Positions 6,582-13,697 of a stretch of DNA of 15,310 nucleotides are shown one piece after another. Source of the stretch: Clostridiales bacterium (GTDB lineage Bacteria; Bacillota; Clostridia; Lachnospirales; WQUN01); the NCBI GenBank assembly GCA_031269415.1, contig JAISZF010000184.1:1-15310 (forward strand), in the 5' to 3' direction. Position 1 is the first letter of the stretch. The number at the start of each line of letters is the position of its first letter. The notes below the pieces were generated by a model, which worked only from the letters and a program-made list of their open reading frames with translations, did no database searches and was not told the DNA's origin. The position numbers and the translations under genes were made by a program.

Positions 6582-8006
6582 ATGACTGTTTTGAATTATT
6601 TCAAGGAAATCAGCAAAATTCCCAGAGGTTCCGGCAATGAGAAGCGAATAAGCGACTGGCTTTACGGCTTTGCCAAAGAACGCGGGCTTTTTGTGATTCA
6701 GGACGCGGTAAACAATATTATTATAAAGAAACCGGGGACACAGGGTTATGAGGATGCGGACGCGCTGATTATCCAAGGCCATATGGATATGGTATGCGAG
6801 AAAAACGCTGATAAGAAGCACGATTTTACAACGGATCCCATTCAGCTTATCACAGAGGGCGACATGGTGAGGGCGGACGGCACCACGCTGGGCGCGGATA
6901 ACGGCATCGCCGTCGCCATGGCTCTGGCGCTGCTGGATTCCAAAGACATACCGCACCCGCCGCTTGAGATCCTGCTGACCGTGGACGAGGAAATGGGTAT
7001 GTCCGGCGCGGAGACGCTGGACGGATCCTTGCTGGCCGGGCGCAAACTGATTAATCTGGATACGGAGGAAGAGGGCGTATTCTGCGTTAGCTGCGCCGGC
7101 GGCCTGAAGATGGAAACGAAGCTGCCGGCGGAATACGTGGATCCGCCCGAAACATACAGTCATTTCGCTCTTAGCGTTAAGGGACTTAAAGGCGGGCATT
7201 CCGGCATGGATATAGTCAAGGGACGCGCCAACAGCAATCGGCTGCTCGGCCGCGTTCTGCGCGCCGTTTTTACAGAGCTGGACGCGCGGCTTATATCCTT
7301 AACCGGCGGCATGAAAATGAACGCGATCCCCCGCGAGTCCGAAGCCGTTATAGCGATTAACGCGGAGGATTACGATAAGGCCGCGGAAATTATAAAATCA
7401 TATGAGGCTGTTTTCCGCAATGAGTATCGCGCTCGTGATCCGCTGGTTGAACTGGGTTTCACGCGGACGGAAGCTGGTAATAACCGCGCGTTCTCGGAAG
7501 AGACAACGCGCAAGGCGATCGCGATTCTATGCCTGACGCCTCAGGGCGTGCTGGAGATGAGCGCGGACATCCACGGTTTGCCGGAAACATCCAATAATTT
7601 AGGCGTGGTTCGCGCCAAGGAAGGCTATATATCTTTCGCGTGCGCGCTGCGCAGTTCGGTTGCCTCGGAGAAATACGCGCTGAGGTCGCAAATAGAAACA
7701 CTGGCCGAATTGACCGGTTCTGTGTGCGAATCAAGCGGCGATTACCCCGAATGGGAGTATAACCCTCATTCTGTCCTGCGGGACAGGCTTGTAAAACTAT
7801 ACGAAGAATTATATGGGAGGAAACCCAAGGTTGAAGCGGTTCACGCGGGCCTGGAATGCGGTATCTTTACACGCAAGCTGCCCGGAGTGGATATGATCTC
7901 ATTCGGCCCTGATATCTTTGACGTACATTCGCCCGACGAACACTTCAGTGTTTCGTCGGCGGAAAGGATATGGGATTTCTTAACCCGTGTGATAACGAAG
8001 TTATGA
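6582..8006 (+). CDS. pepD: Aminoacyl-histidine (Xaa-His) dipeptidase PepD, M20C family
   Basis: Predicted 474 residues, typical for PepD, a cytosolic two-metal dipeptidase that cleaves Xaa-His and related dipeptides such as carnosine. The M20 metal-site motifs are all visible: GHMD (H67, D69), GTTLGADNGI (D106 as bridging ligand), TVDEEMGMSGA (E136/E137, general base plus ligand), INLDTEEEG (D160), and the late histidine in FDVHSPDEHFSV. The lid/dimerisation domain is indicated by SVKGLKGGHSGMDI around residue 200. GGAGGA lies 8 nt before the ATG, 20 nt after DUF711. The stop overlaps the next gene's start as ATGA. The gene looks intact. Confidence 0.93.
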   Translation: MTVLNYFKEISKIPRGSGNEKRISDWLYGFAKERGLFVIQDAVNNIIIKKPGTQGYEDADALIIQGHMDMVCEKNADKKHDFTTDPIQLITEGDMVRADGTTLGADNGIAVAMALALLDSKDIPHPPLEILLTVDEEMGMSGAETLDGSLLAGRKLINLDTEEEGVFCVSCAGGLKMETKLPAEYVDPPETYSHFALSVKGLKGGHSGMDIVKGRANSNRLLGRVLRAVFTELDARLISLTGGMKMNAIPRESEAVIAINAEDYDKAAEIIKSYEAVFRNEYRARDPLVELGFTRTEAGNNRAFSEETTRKAIAILCLTPQGVLEMSADIHGLPETSNNLGVVRAKEGYISFACALRSSVASEKYALRSQIETLAELTGSVCESSGDYPEWEYNPHSVLRDRLVKLYEELYGRKPKVEAVHAGLECGIFTRKLPGVDMISFGPDIFDVHSPDEHFSVSSAERIWDFLTRVITKL

Positions 8007-9556
8007 AATGGTTTTGGGAGAAACGCTACGCTTTAATCTGTCTCTATGTAATCGCCACGTTTGTCATAATATATGTCCTGAAACTTCTGTTGGACGGTGC
8101 GGCGTATTTTGTCGGCGTTCTCCCGGCCTTTCTGGATGGGACGGGGAAGGCGATTGGCTGGATAGCCGGAATCTTCACCCCGTTTATTATGGCTTTGGTG
8201 ATTGCCTATCTGCTGGACCCCGCTGTGGATTTCTTTCAGCGCCTGTACGACGGCGCGGCGGCTGAAAGGCTCGAAGGGTTATTCAAAAAGCGCAAAAAGG
8301 CAAAACCTTCTTCGGATTATAAAAGCAGGTCGGCCGGAACGGCGCTGACTTATCTGACGGTTTTTCTGGTAATCGGGATCTTAATCACGTGGCTCGCGGT
8401 CAGACTGAATCTGGGCGACGATTATCTGGCGGGTCTGACCGCCGCTGTCGACAAGACCAGGAATCAATTCTCCGAAACCTACGCGCGCTTTCAGGTACAA
8501 CTGCGTGAAATGGGGCTGCTGGAGAACGTTAAGCAATACGTTGACCAAATTATAAACGGCGTTGGCCAGTTTATCCAGAGCGCGGCTCAAGGCTTTATCA
8601 ATACCCTGTCGTCGGCGGGCGGGAATATTCTGAACCTGCTGATGGGCCTAATCATGGCGTTCTATCTCTTGAGCGGCAAGGAACGGGTACTCCGCGGCCT
8701 GCGTGAGCTCGCGTACCTGTTTCTGCCGTACGGTCTGCGCACAGGCGCCCGCCGCGTGCTTGGGGACATACATAGCGTATTCTCCGGTTATATTCGCGGG
8801 CAGTTGACAGACGCGCTGATTATGGCTATACTCGTTTCCGCGCTGCTGTCTGTGATAGGCGTGGATTTCGCTGTTATAATAGGCATATTCACGGGGTTCT
8901 CAAATATAATCCCGTATTTCGGCGCTTTAATCGGCTTCCTGCTCTCCGTTACCGTAGCCCTGATAAGCGGCGAACCGATAAAGGCTTTGTACGCGGCTAT
9001 CGGAGTTTTTACTCTCCAGCAGATAGACGGAATGCTTATTAACCCGAAAGTGGTAGGCAAAAGTGTCGAACTGAGCCCGCTGCTGGTTATCCTGGCTCTG
9101 TCGGCGGGCGGGGCGATGTTTGGCATGGGGGGTATGATCCTGGCCGTGCCGGTATGCGCTATCGGAAAGATGTTTCTGACGCGGTATATTGACTACCGCA
9201 GGGAGCAGGTAAAAAAACGGACGGCGCGGAATGGAAGCGCCTCGGAACAGGGGGATATTATGAACGCTGGGCAGGAAAAATTTTTAGACTTTGTTTTGGA
9301 TCGCGTGCGGGACGACAAGAAGGACGAGGCTAAGGCTATACTGGATGAAAGCTTCGCGAAACAGGACGACGGCTCATTTAACGCGGCGTATTTAGCAAGT
9401 ATTGTGCCGAAATTGGCGGTGACGCTTAAGCCGGAATTTGTGGACGAGGTTAAGGCTGTAATTACGAAGTTCGGGGCATCCAACGTCGCGAGCGAAGCGG
9501 TGAGCATGTTGGCCGGCGGCGCGCTGGGTTCGTTGTTCGGCGGAGATAGGAAATAA
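8003..9556 (+). CDS. AI-2E family transporter (PerM/YdbI-like) with extra C-terminal domain
   Basis: Predicted 517 residues from the ATG at 8003, which overlaps the pepD stop as ATGA; a longer reading from 7970 would add 11 residues that are unlikely to be real. Residues about 1-405 are a complete AI-2E permease: paired N-terminal helices (WIAGIFTPFIMALVIAYLLDP), a charged cytoplasmic loop (KKRKKAKPSS), a helix at LTYLTVFLVIGI, an amphipathic region, and the family's conserved GFSNIIPYFGALIGF and LQQIDGMLINPKVVGKSV. Family members export small molecules or ions; the substrate here is unknown. Residues 420-517 are a different, soluble, mostly helical domain (MNAGQEKFLDFVLDRV... ending in a Gly/Ala-rich tail, GGALGSLFGGDRK), which resembles a small free-standing clostridial hypothetical protein. 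A strong internal ribosome binding site at that joint suggests a recent gene fusion or a one-base frameshift. Confidence 0.85.
   Translation: MKWFWEKRYALICLYVIATFVIIYVLKLLLDGAAYFVGVLPAFLDGTGKAIGWIAGIFTPFIMALVIAYLLDPAVDFFQRLYDGAAAERLEGLFKKRKKAKPSSDYKSRSAGTALTYLTVFLVIGILITWLAVRLNLGDDYLAGLTAAVDKTRNQFSETYARFQVQLREMGLLENVKQYVDQIINGVGQFIQSAAQGFINTLSSAGGNILNLLMGLIMAFYLLSGKERVLRGLRELAYLFLPYGLRTGARRVLGDIHSVFSGYIRGQLTDALIMAILVSALLSVIGVDFAVIIGIFTGFSNIIPYFGALIGFLLSVTVALISGEPIKALYAAIGVFTLQQIDGMLINPKVVGKSVELSPLLVILALSAGGAMFGMGGMILAVPVCAIGKMFLTRYIDYRREQVKKRTARNGSASEQGDIMNAGQEKFLDFVLDRVRDDKKDEAKAILDESFAKQDDGSFNAAYLASIVPKLAVTLKPEFVDEVKAVITKFGASNVASEAVSMLAGGALGSLFGGDRK
9249..9262 (+). promoter_or_regulatory. 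Internal ribosome binding site and ATG for the 98-residue domain
   Basis: AGGGGG (9249-9254) sits 5 nt before an in-frame ATG (9260-9262), a strong initiation signal in the middle of the open frame. It would produce a free 98-residue protein from the same mRNA. The ATG is followed by A, so TGA lies across it in the +1 frame. That frame is open back to an A7 run at 9211-9217, so removing one A there would restore a normal ATGA overlap between two separate genes. Confidence 0.6.
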
Positions 9557-9727
9557 AGAAGAGCGGTAAGTGTTCAAAAAGCGGGATATCTGATACAATC
9601 AGGAAACGGGTCCCACAACTTGGCGACTGCCGCGCAAAGCTGTTCGCTGTTGGAGGGGGCGGAACGCTTAAAATCAATCCCGGATGGGAAGAATGATCCT
9701 ATATCAACAGCCGCGTTCATCTCCTGA
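9557..9727 (+). pseudogene. Start-less gene fragment of unknown family
   Basis: Directly after the permease stop the same frame stays open for about 56 codons until TGA at 9725-9727, but no ATG, GTG or TTG with a ribosome binding site begins it. The encoded stretch (AGYLIQSGNGSHNLATAA, CSLLEGAERLKSIPDGKNDP) has protein-like composition and codon use similar to its neighbours, so it may be the C-terminal remnant of a lost gene. I do not recognise the family. The alternative is that this is ordinary non-coding DNA that happens to be open. Confidence 0.3.
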
Positions 9728-9741
9728 TTTAGCGGCTGTTG
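9705..9741. repeat. 10-bp inverted repeat with 17-nt loop
   Basis: CAACAGCCGC (9705-9714) pairs perfectly with GCGGCTGTTG (9732-9741). No T run follows on either strand, so it is a poor intrinsic terminator by the usual rule, but it is the only strong hairpin between the end of the plus-strand operon and the next gene and may act as one. It contains the stop of the gene fragment in its loop. Confidence 0.55.
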
Positions 9742-9773
9742 TTAGCTTAAAAAGACGGAAGGGATCTCACATA

Positions 9774-10029
9774 ATGATTCTTTGCCCAAATTGCGGCGAG
9801 AAAAGACGAGCTGGCGGCCCCGTACCGCACCGGCGAGGAAACTCTATTGGTGTTCGACCCGGACGATCTGAACAGATATGAATTCGGCTCGAAGGAGAAC
9901 GTTGACGCGGCATACAGACAAACCTCGGAGACGAACGCGGGCGCGTATCCCATACTGGCGATCTCAGGCGTTTCGTTAATAATCGCCGGCGTATTCGTGA
10001 CGCGGCGCACGCGTAAAAGAAGTCTATGA
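9774..10029 (+). pseudogene. Frameshifted small zinc-ribbon protein with C-terminal TM helix
   Basis: GGAAGGG precedes the ATG at 9774, which begins MILCPNCGEK, a zinc-ribbon-like CxxC. The frame then becomes implausible and stops at 9879-9881. The +1 frame, however, is protein-like from 9805 to the stop at 10027-10029: DELAAPYRTGEETLLVFDP, DLNRYEFGS, then a hydrophobic helix (PILAISGVSLIIAGVFV) and a basic tail (TRRTRKRSL). Removing one A from the AAAA run at 9801-9804 joins the two into an intact protein of about 84 residues. Its end overlaps by 6 nt the 3' end of the converging ABC gene. It could be a real mutation, a sequencing error, or a programmed shift; the helix plus basic tail resembles a sortase-type tail, but no LPxTG motif is present. 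Confidence 0.6.
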
Positions 10030-11838
10030 AATATCCGAATCATCAAACTGCGCCAGATATAACTCACTGTAATATCCCTTCCGGCTCATCAGTTCCTCGT
10101 GCGTACCGCTCTCGGATATCATGCCGCTGCGCAGTACGGCGATTAAATCCGCGCTTCGTATGGTCGAGAGTCTATGCGCGATGACAAAGCATGTGCGGCC
10201 TTTCATCAATCGCAGCATGGCGGCTTGAATCCGCCGCTCGGTGCGGGTGTCCACATTTGAGGTCGCTTCGTCCAGTATCAGCATCGGCGCGTTTAGCAGC
10301 ATTGCCCGGGCTATGGTGAGGAGCTGCTTTTGGCCCTTTGAAATATTCGCGCCCCCGTCTTTAAGCACGGTGTCATAACCGTCGGGCAGCGCCTCTATGT
10401 ACTTATCCATCCGAACGGCCCGCGCGGCGTTCACAACATCCTCCATGGACACATTTTCCTTGCCGTAGGCCAAATTTTCATACACCGTTCCCGAAAAAAG
10501 CCATGTATCCTGAAGTACCATTGAAAACGCCTTGCGAAGGCTGGGTCGCGTAACCGACTTGATCTCCCGGTTGTCTATTTTAATCGAACCCGACACGGGA
10601 TCGTAAAAACGCATCAGCAGGTTAATAACCGTGGTTTTACCCGCGCCTGTCGGGCCAACGATCGCTATGACCTGCCCAGGCTGGGAATTAAGGCTGAAAT
10701 TGTTCAGAATAGGCTGCTCCGGTTTATAATAAAAATTCACTCCCTTCAACTCGACTCTTCCCTTGACGCCAGCGAGTTCAACCGCGCCAGGCGCGTCTTC
10801 CGGCTCCGTTTCCTCATCCAGCAGCCGAAACACGCGTTCCGCCGCCGCCAAGGCCGACTGAATTTCACCGATGAAATTGGAGAATTCATTGATAGGTCCG
10901 GAAAATTTCCGCGAGTACAGCACAAAAGAGGATACGCTGCCTAAGCTTATGCCGCCCCCCATGTACAGCAGCGCGCCGAATATACTTACCAGCGCAAGCG
11001 ATATGTTATTGATGAAATTCACGGCGGGGCCTGTCACGCTGGCAAAACTATCCGCCTGATAGTTGGCTTCGCAGGCTTCGGCGTTCTTCGTCTCAAACCT
11101 TTCGATAAATACATTCTCACGGTTATACGCCTTGATTGTCTTCATACCGCCGGTTATTTCCTCGGTATACCCGTTCAGCGCGCCCAGTTTTTCGGATCGT
11201 TCGCGGTACAGCGCGCGCGCCCTTTTGGATCTGTAACGCGTAAACAGGATGGAAGCCGGAATCGTGACCGCGAAGATGAGTATCAGCTTGGGCGAGATGG
11301 AGACCATCATAATGAAGGAACCCGCCACGGTGATAATACTTGCCAGCATCTGCGGCAAATCATTGGAAAGCGAGGCGGCTATTGTGTCTATATCGTACGA
11401 CAGCACATTTAGCACGTTGCCAATTAAATGCGTGTCATAGAATTTGACGGGCAGTTTCATCAGATGGTTATAGACATCGTTCCGCATCCGGTAAACTATG
11501 CCGCGGCTCAGTCGGATCATAACAAAGGAGAGCAGATAACTGATTACGGATGAAAGAAAGTAGAATAAAAGCATCAGCCACGCATAATGAAACACAGTGG
11601 CAAAATCCACTCTTCCCGCACCCGGCGAAATGGCGTCTATCGCGTATCCGGACAGTTTCGGACCCAGAAGCGCCAGCAGATTTCCTCCTAAGCTCAGAAA
11701 CACCGCTATAAACACGGTTCGCTTATTCCCGGAAAAATATTTCCATAAGCGTCTTATCATCAGACCGGCCTTGGCGGACGGCCGCTCGAAAGCCAGGCCC
11801 CCCATGCCGGGGTTTATCATTGCTGATCCGCGCGGCAT
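10024..11838 (-). CDS. ABC exporter half-transporter, catalytically complete subunit
   Basis: Predicted 604 residues: a six-helix membrane domain (about 40-330) followed by a nucleotide-binding domain. Visible motifs are Walker A GPTGAGKTT (395-403), Q-loop Q443, signature ISKGQ (499-503, Lys where the consensus LSGGQ has Gly), Walker B MLILDE with catalytic Glu524, and H-loop His555. With the upstream gene it should form a heterodimeric multidrug-type exporter of the BmrCD/LmrCD/TM287-288 class, in which this subunit supplies the competent Walker A/B. Its altered signature would complete the degenerate site, in line with that model. The start at 11838 overlaps the upstream stop by one base (TGATG); the extended N-terminus (MPRGSAMINPGMGG) is common in this partner. 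Substrate unknown. Confidence 0.93.
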   Translation of the reverse strand: MPRGSAMINPGMGGLAFERPSAKAGLMIRRLWKYFSGNKRTVFIAVFLSLGGNLLALLGPKLSGYAIDAISPGAGRVDFATVFHYAWLMLLFYFLSSVISYLLSFVMIRLSRGIVYRMRNDVYNHLMKLPVKFYDTHLIGNVLNVLSYDIDTIAASLSNDLPQMLASIITVAGSFIMMVSISPKLILIFAVTIPASILFTRYRSKRARALYRERSEKLGALNGYTEEITGGMKTIKAYNRENVFIERFETKNAEACEANYQADSFASVTGPAVNFINNISLALVSIFGALLYMGGGISLGSVSSFVLYSRKFSGPINEFSNFIGEIQSALAAAERVFRLLDEETEPEDAPGAVELAGVKGRVELKGVNFYYKPEQPILNNFSLNSQPGQVIAIVGPTGAGKTTVINLLMRFYDPVSGSIKIDNREIKSVTRPSLRKAFSMVLQDTWLFSGTVYENLAYGKENVSMEDVVNAARAVRMDKYIEALPDGYDTVLKDGGANISKGQKQLLTIARAMLLNAPMLILDEATSNVDTRTERRIQAAMLRLMKGRTCFVIAHRLSTIRSADLIAVLRSGMISESGTHEELMSRKGYYSELYLAQFDDSDIS

Positions 11839-13544
11839 CAGACAACATCTCCCATTTGAATCCGGTATATCTCGCGGTAGCTTTCACAGTGTTCCATAAG
11901 CTCACCATGAGTGCCATATCCGGCCGTTTGACCATTTTCGAGCACCAGAATTTTATCAGCGCCGCGTATGGAACTAATCCTCTGGGCGACAATGATCTTT
12001 GTGCTGTTCGGAAATCCGTGCCTCAGCGCTTCGCGTACCTTCGCGTCGGTTTTATAGTCCAAGGCGCTTGAACTGTCGTCCAGCAGGATGATTTCGGGAT
12101 TCGCCGCCAACGCGCGCGCCAGCAGAACTCGCTGTTTCTGGCCCCCGCTGATATTCGCGCCTTTCGGCGCGAGCCGCGCCGCGAATCTATCGTCATAAGC
12201 GGATATAAACTCAGCCCGCGCGCGCGAAGCCGCGTTCTCCACCGCCTCTTCAGGCAGACCCCTGCCGAAGTCTATATTCTCGCCGATCTCACCGGAATAT
12301 AAGAAATCATTTTGGAATACAACTCCGAACATACTGTGCAGAGTATCATACGGAATAGATCGGATATCCCTTCCGTCCAGATATATTCCCCCGGAATCAG
12401 CCTCATAGAAGCGTAGAATAAGCTGAAGAAGCGTACTCTTTCCGCCGCCTGTGGGCCCTATAATCCCCAGCGTTTCACCGCGGCGCAGCTCAAAGCTGAT
12501 GTTTGACAGGTTATTATGGACTTTATTATAGCAAAATGAAACATTATTGAATTTAATATGGCAATCGGTTTTGTCTCCCGGCAGTTCAATCAGTTTCATT
12601 TCATAAGGAGTGTTGAGTACCTCCGCGATACGGTTGGCGCTGGCCGCTCCTCTCGAATACATCACAAACAGTCTGGAAACCATCATCAACGCGTTTAAAA
12701 TGATTGTAAAGTAGCTCAGAAACGCGATAATCATGCCCGGTCGGGTAACTCCGGCGTTTACACGGTACGCGCCAACAACAATCACGGCGGTTAAACCCGT
12801 GTTTAAAAGCAGGTTCATCATAGGGCTTGTGATATTCATCAGGTTATCCGTCTGCCGCTCTTTTCGCGTGACATCTCTATTGGCTTTCTCAAACTGTTCC
12901 GTCTCGTAGCGGGTTTTAGAAAGCGCCTGTATGACGCGGATACCGGCCATAGTTTCCCGCGCGCGGCGGATCAGCGCGTCTAACAGGGATTGACTCGTCA
13001 TATAGAGGCGTACGCCGCGTTTGGACACAAACCAAATAACTAAGGCCAGCAGCGGCAGAGCGGCCAGCAGAACGCTCGTCAGCACAGGCTCCAAACGAAA
13101 TGTCAAAACAATGCCGCCCAGCGTGAGAATTGGCGCGCGTACCCCAAGGCGCTGCATACGGTCAATCATTTGATGCAGGTTGTATGTATCGCTGGATAAC
13201 CTGGTTATAAGCGACGGCGTTGTGAAATGATCCTCCTGGCTCGCGCTTAAGGCGGTTATCCGGGTAAAGAGATCGTGCCTTACACGGCGGGTGATATCTT
13301 TCGATATACCGGTTGCCATACGGTTTGCTACCGCGTTGAATACGAAGGCCATGACCGCGCACACAATCATCAGCGTTCCCCATATCCAGATCATTTTTAT
13401 GTCTTTGGCGGGAACCAGCTCATCCAAGATTACGGACAGCATCCATGGCAGGAGCAGTTCGACGATTGTCCCGGTAAACTTTATCAGCATTTGTAAGCTC
13501 ATCGCGCCCAGTTTAGGACGAATGTATTTAAGGATTGTTTTCAT
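11838..13544 (-). CDS. ABC exporter half-transporter, degenerate-site subunit
   Basis: Predicted 568 residues: membrane domain about 15-310 with TM helices, then a nucleotide-binding domain. Walker A is GPTGGGKST (363-371), Q-loop Q411, signature ISGGQ (465-469, canonical). The Walker B ends in IILLDD, so Asp490 replaces the catalytic Glu, and the H-loop His is replaced by Gln521 (IIVAQRISS). These two changes are the signature of the non-hydrolysing site in heterodimeric exporters; the canonical signature motif here would serve the partner's active site. The ATG at 13544 has GGAGCGG upstream. It is first in a two-gene minus-strand operon, with its own promoter candidate at 13587-13616. Substrate cannot be deduced; drugs, lipids or peptides are all possible. 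Confidence 0.93.
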   Translation of the reverse strand: MKTILKYIRPKLGAMSLQMLIKFTGTIVELLLPWMLSVILDELVPAKDIKMIWIWGTLMIVCAVMAFVFNAVANRMATGISKDITRRVRHDLFTRITALSASQEDHFTTPSLITRLSSDTYNLHQMIDRMQRLGVRAPILTLGGIVLTFRLEPVLTSVLLAALPLLALVIWFVSKRGVRLYMTSQSLLDALIRRARETMAGIRVIQALSKTRYETEQFEKANRDVTRKERQTDNLMNITSPMMNLLLNTGLTAVIVVGAYRVNAGVTRPGMIIAFLSYFTIILNALMMVSRLFVMYSRGAASANRIAEVLNTPYEMKLIELPGDKTDCHIKFNNVSFCYNKVHNNLSNISFELRRGETLGIIGPTGGGKSTLLQLILRFYEADSGGIYLDGRDIRSIPYDTLHSMFGVVFQNDFLYSGEIGENIDFGRGLPEEAVENAASRARAEFISAYDDRFAARLAPKGANISGGQKQRVLLARALAANPEIILLDDSSSALDYKTDAKVREALRHGFPNSTKIIVAQRISSIRGADKILVLENGQTAGYGTHGELMEHCESYREIYRIQMGDVV

Positions 13545-13586
13545 TATCCGCTCCGCGCTCCCACAAAAATTATGTATTTGTGATTT

Positions 13587-13616
13587 ATTTTAGCATATCG
13601 GGATTAATCCCGTCTA
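13587..13616 (-). promoter_or_regulatory. Candidate promoter of the ABC exporter operon
   Basis: On the minus strand, TAGACG (13616-13611) and TAAAAT (13592-13587) are separated by 18 nt, with a TG one base before the -10 (extended -10, TGCTAAAAT). Transcription would start near 13580, giving a leader of about 36 nt. The spacer contains the 14-bp palindrome at 13599-13612. Confidence 0.55.
13599..13612. promoter_or_regulatory. 14-bp perfect palindrome in the promoter spacer (candidate operator)
   Basis: CGGGATT and AATCCCG form a gap-free perfect dyad lying between the proposed -35 and -10 of the ABC operon. A dimeric regulator bound here would block or remodel the promoter. No regulator gene is seen nearby, so the protein is unknown. 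Confidence 0.5.
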
Positions 13617-13622
13617 TGTTTA

Positions 13623-13650
13623 AAGTTATTTCTGTACACAGAAATAACTT
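13623..13650. promoter_or_regulatory. 28-bp inverted repeat between divergent promoters (candidate shared operator)
   Basis: Arms AAGTTATTTCTGT (13623-13635) and ACAGAAATAACTT (13638-13650) are perfect over 13 bp with a 2-nt spacer (AC). It lies 6 nt upstream of the proposed -35 of the ABC operon, and its right end overlaps the -35 of the AAA ATPase gene by two bases. No T run follows on either side, so an operator is more likely than a terminator. Confidence 0.6.
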
Positions 13651-13678
13651 GAACAATCCGCCGGGTATGTGCTATAGT
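13649..13678 (+). promoter_or_regulatory. Sigma-A-type promoter of the AAA ATPase gene
   Basis: TTGAAC (13649-13654), an 18-nt spacer and TATAGT (13673-13678) make a good promoter. The start would fall near 13685, only about 13 nt before the ATG, so the leader barely includes the ribosome binding site AGAGG (13685-13689). Confidence 0.65.
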
Positions 13679-13697
13679 TTAACAAGAGGTGTGAGTT

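Noticed and set aside
6558..7199. A 213-codon minus-strand open frame opposite pepD
   Set aside because: It lies fully over the well-recognised pepD gene, is rich in Arg/His/Gln as expected of an antisense shadow, and has no family resemblance.
7970..8002. Start of the AI-2E permease at 7970 instead of 8003
   Set aside because: It would overlap pepD by 37 nt and add residues before the first helix; the ATGA overlap at 8003 is the usual arrangement.
9684..9773. Upstream extension of the zinc-ribbon frame from an ATG at 9684
   Set aside because: The added residues are not protein-like and run through the hairpin; the ATG at 9774 has a good ribosome binding site.
13623..13650. The 28-bp dyad as a transcription terminator
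   Set aside because: No T run follows on either strand and no gene ends nearby; both flanking genes point away from it.
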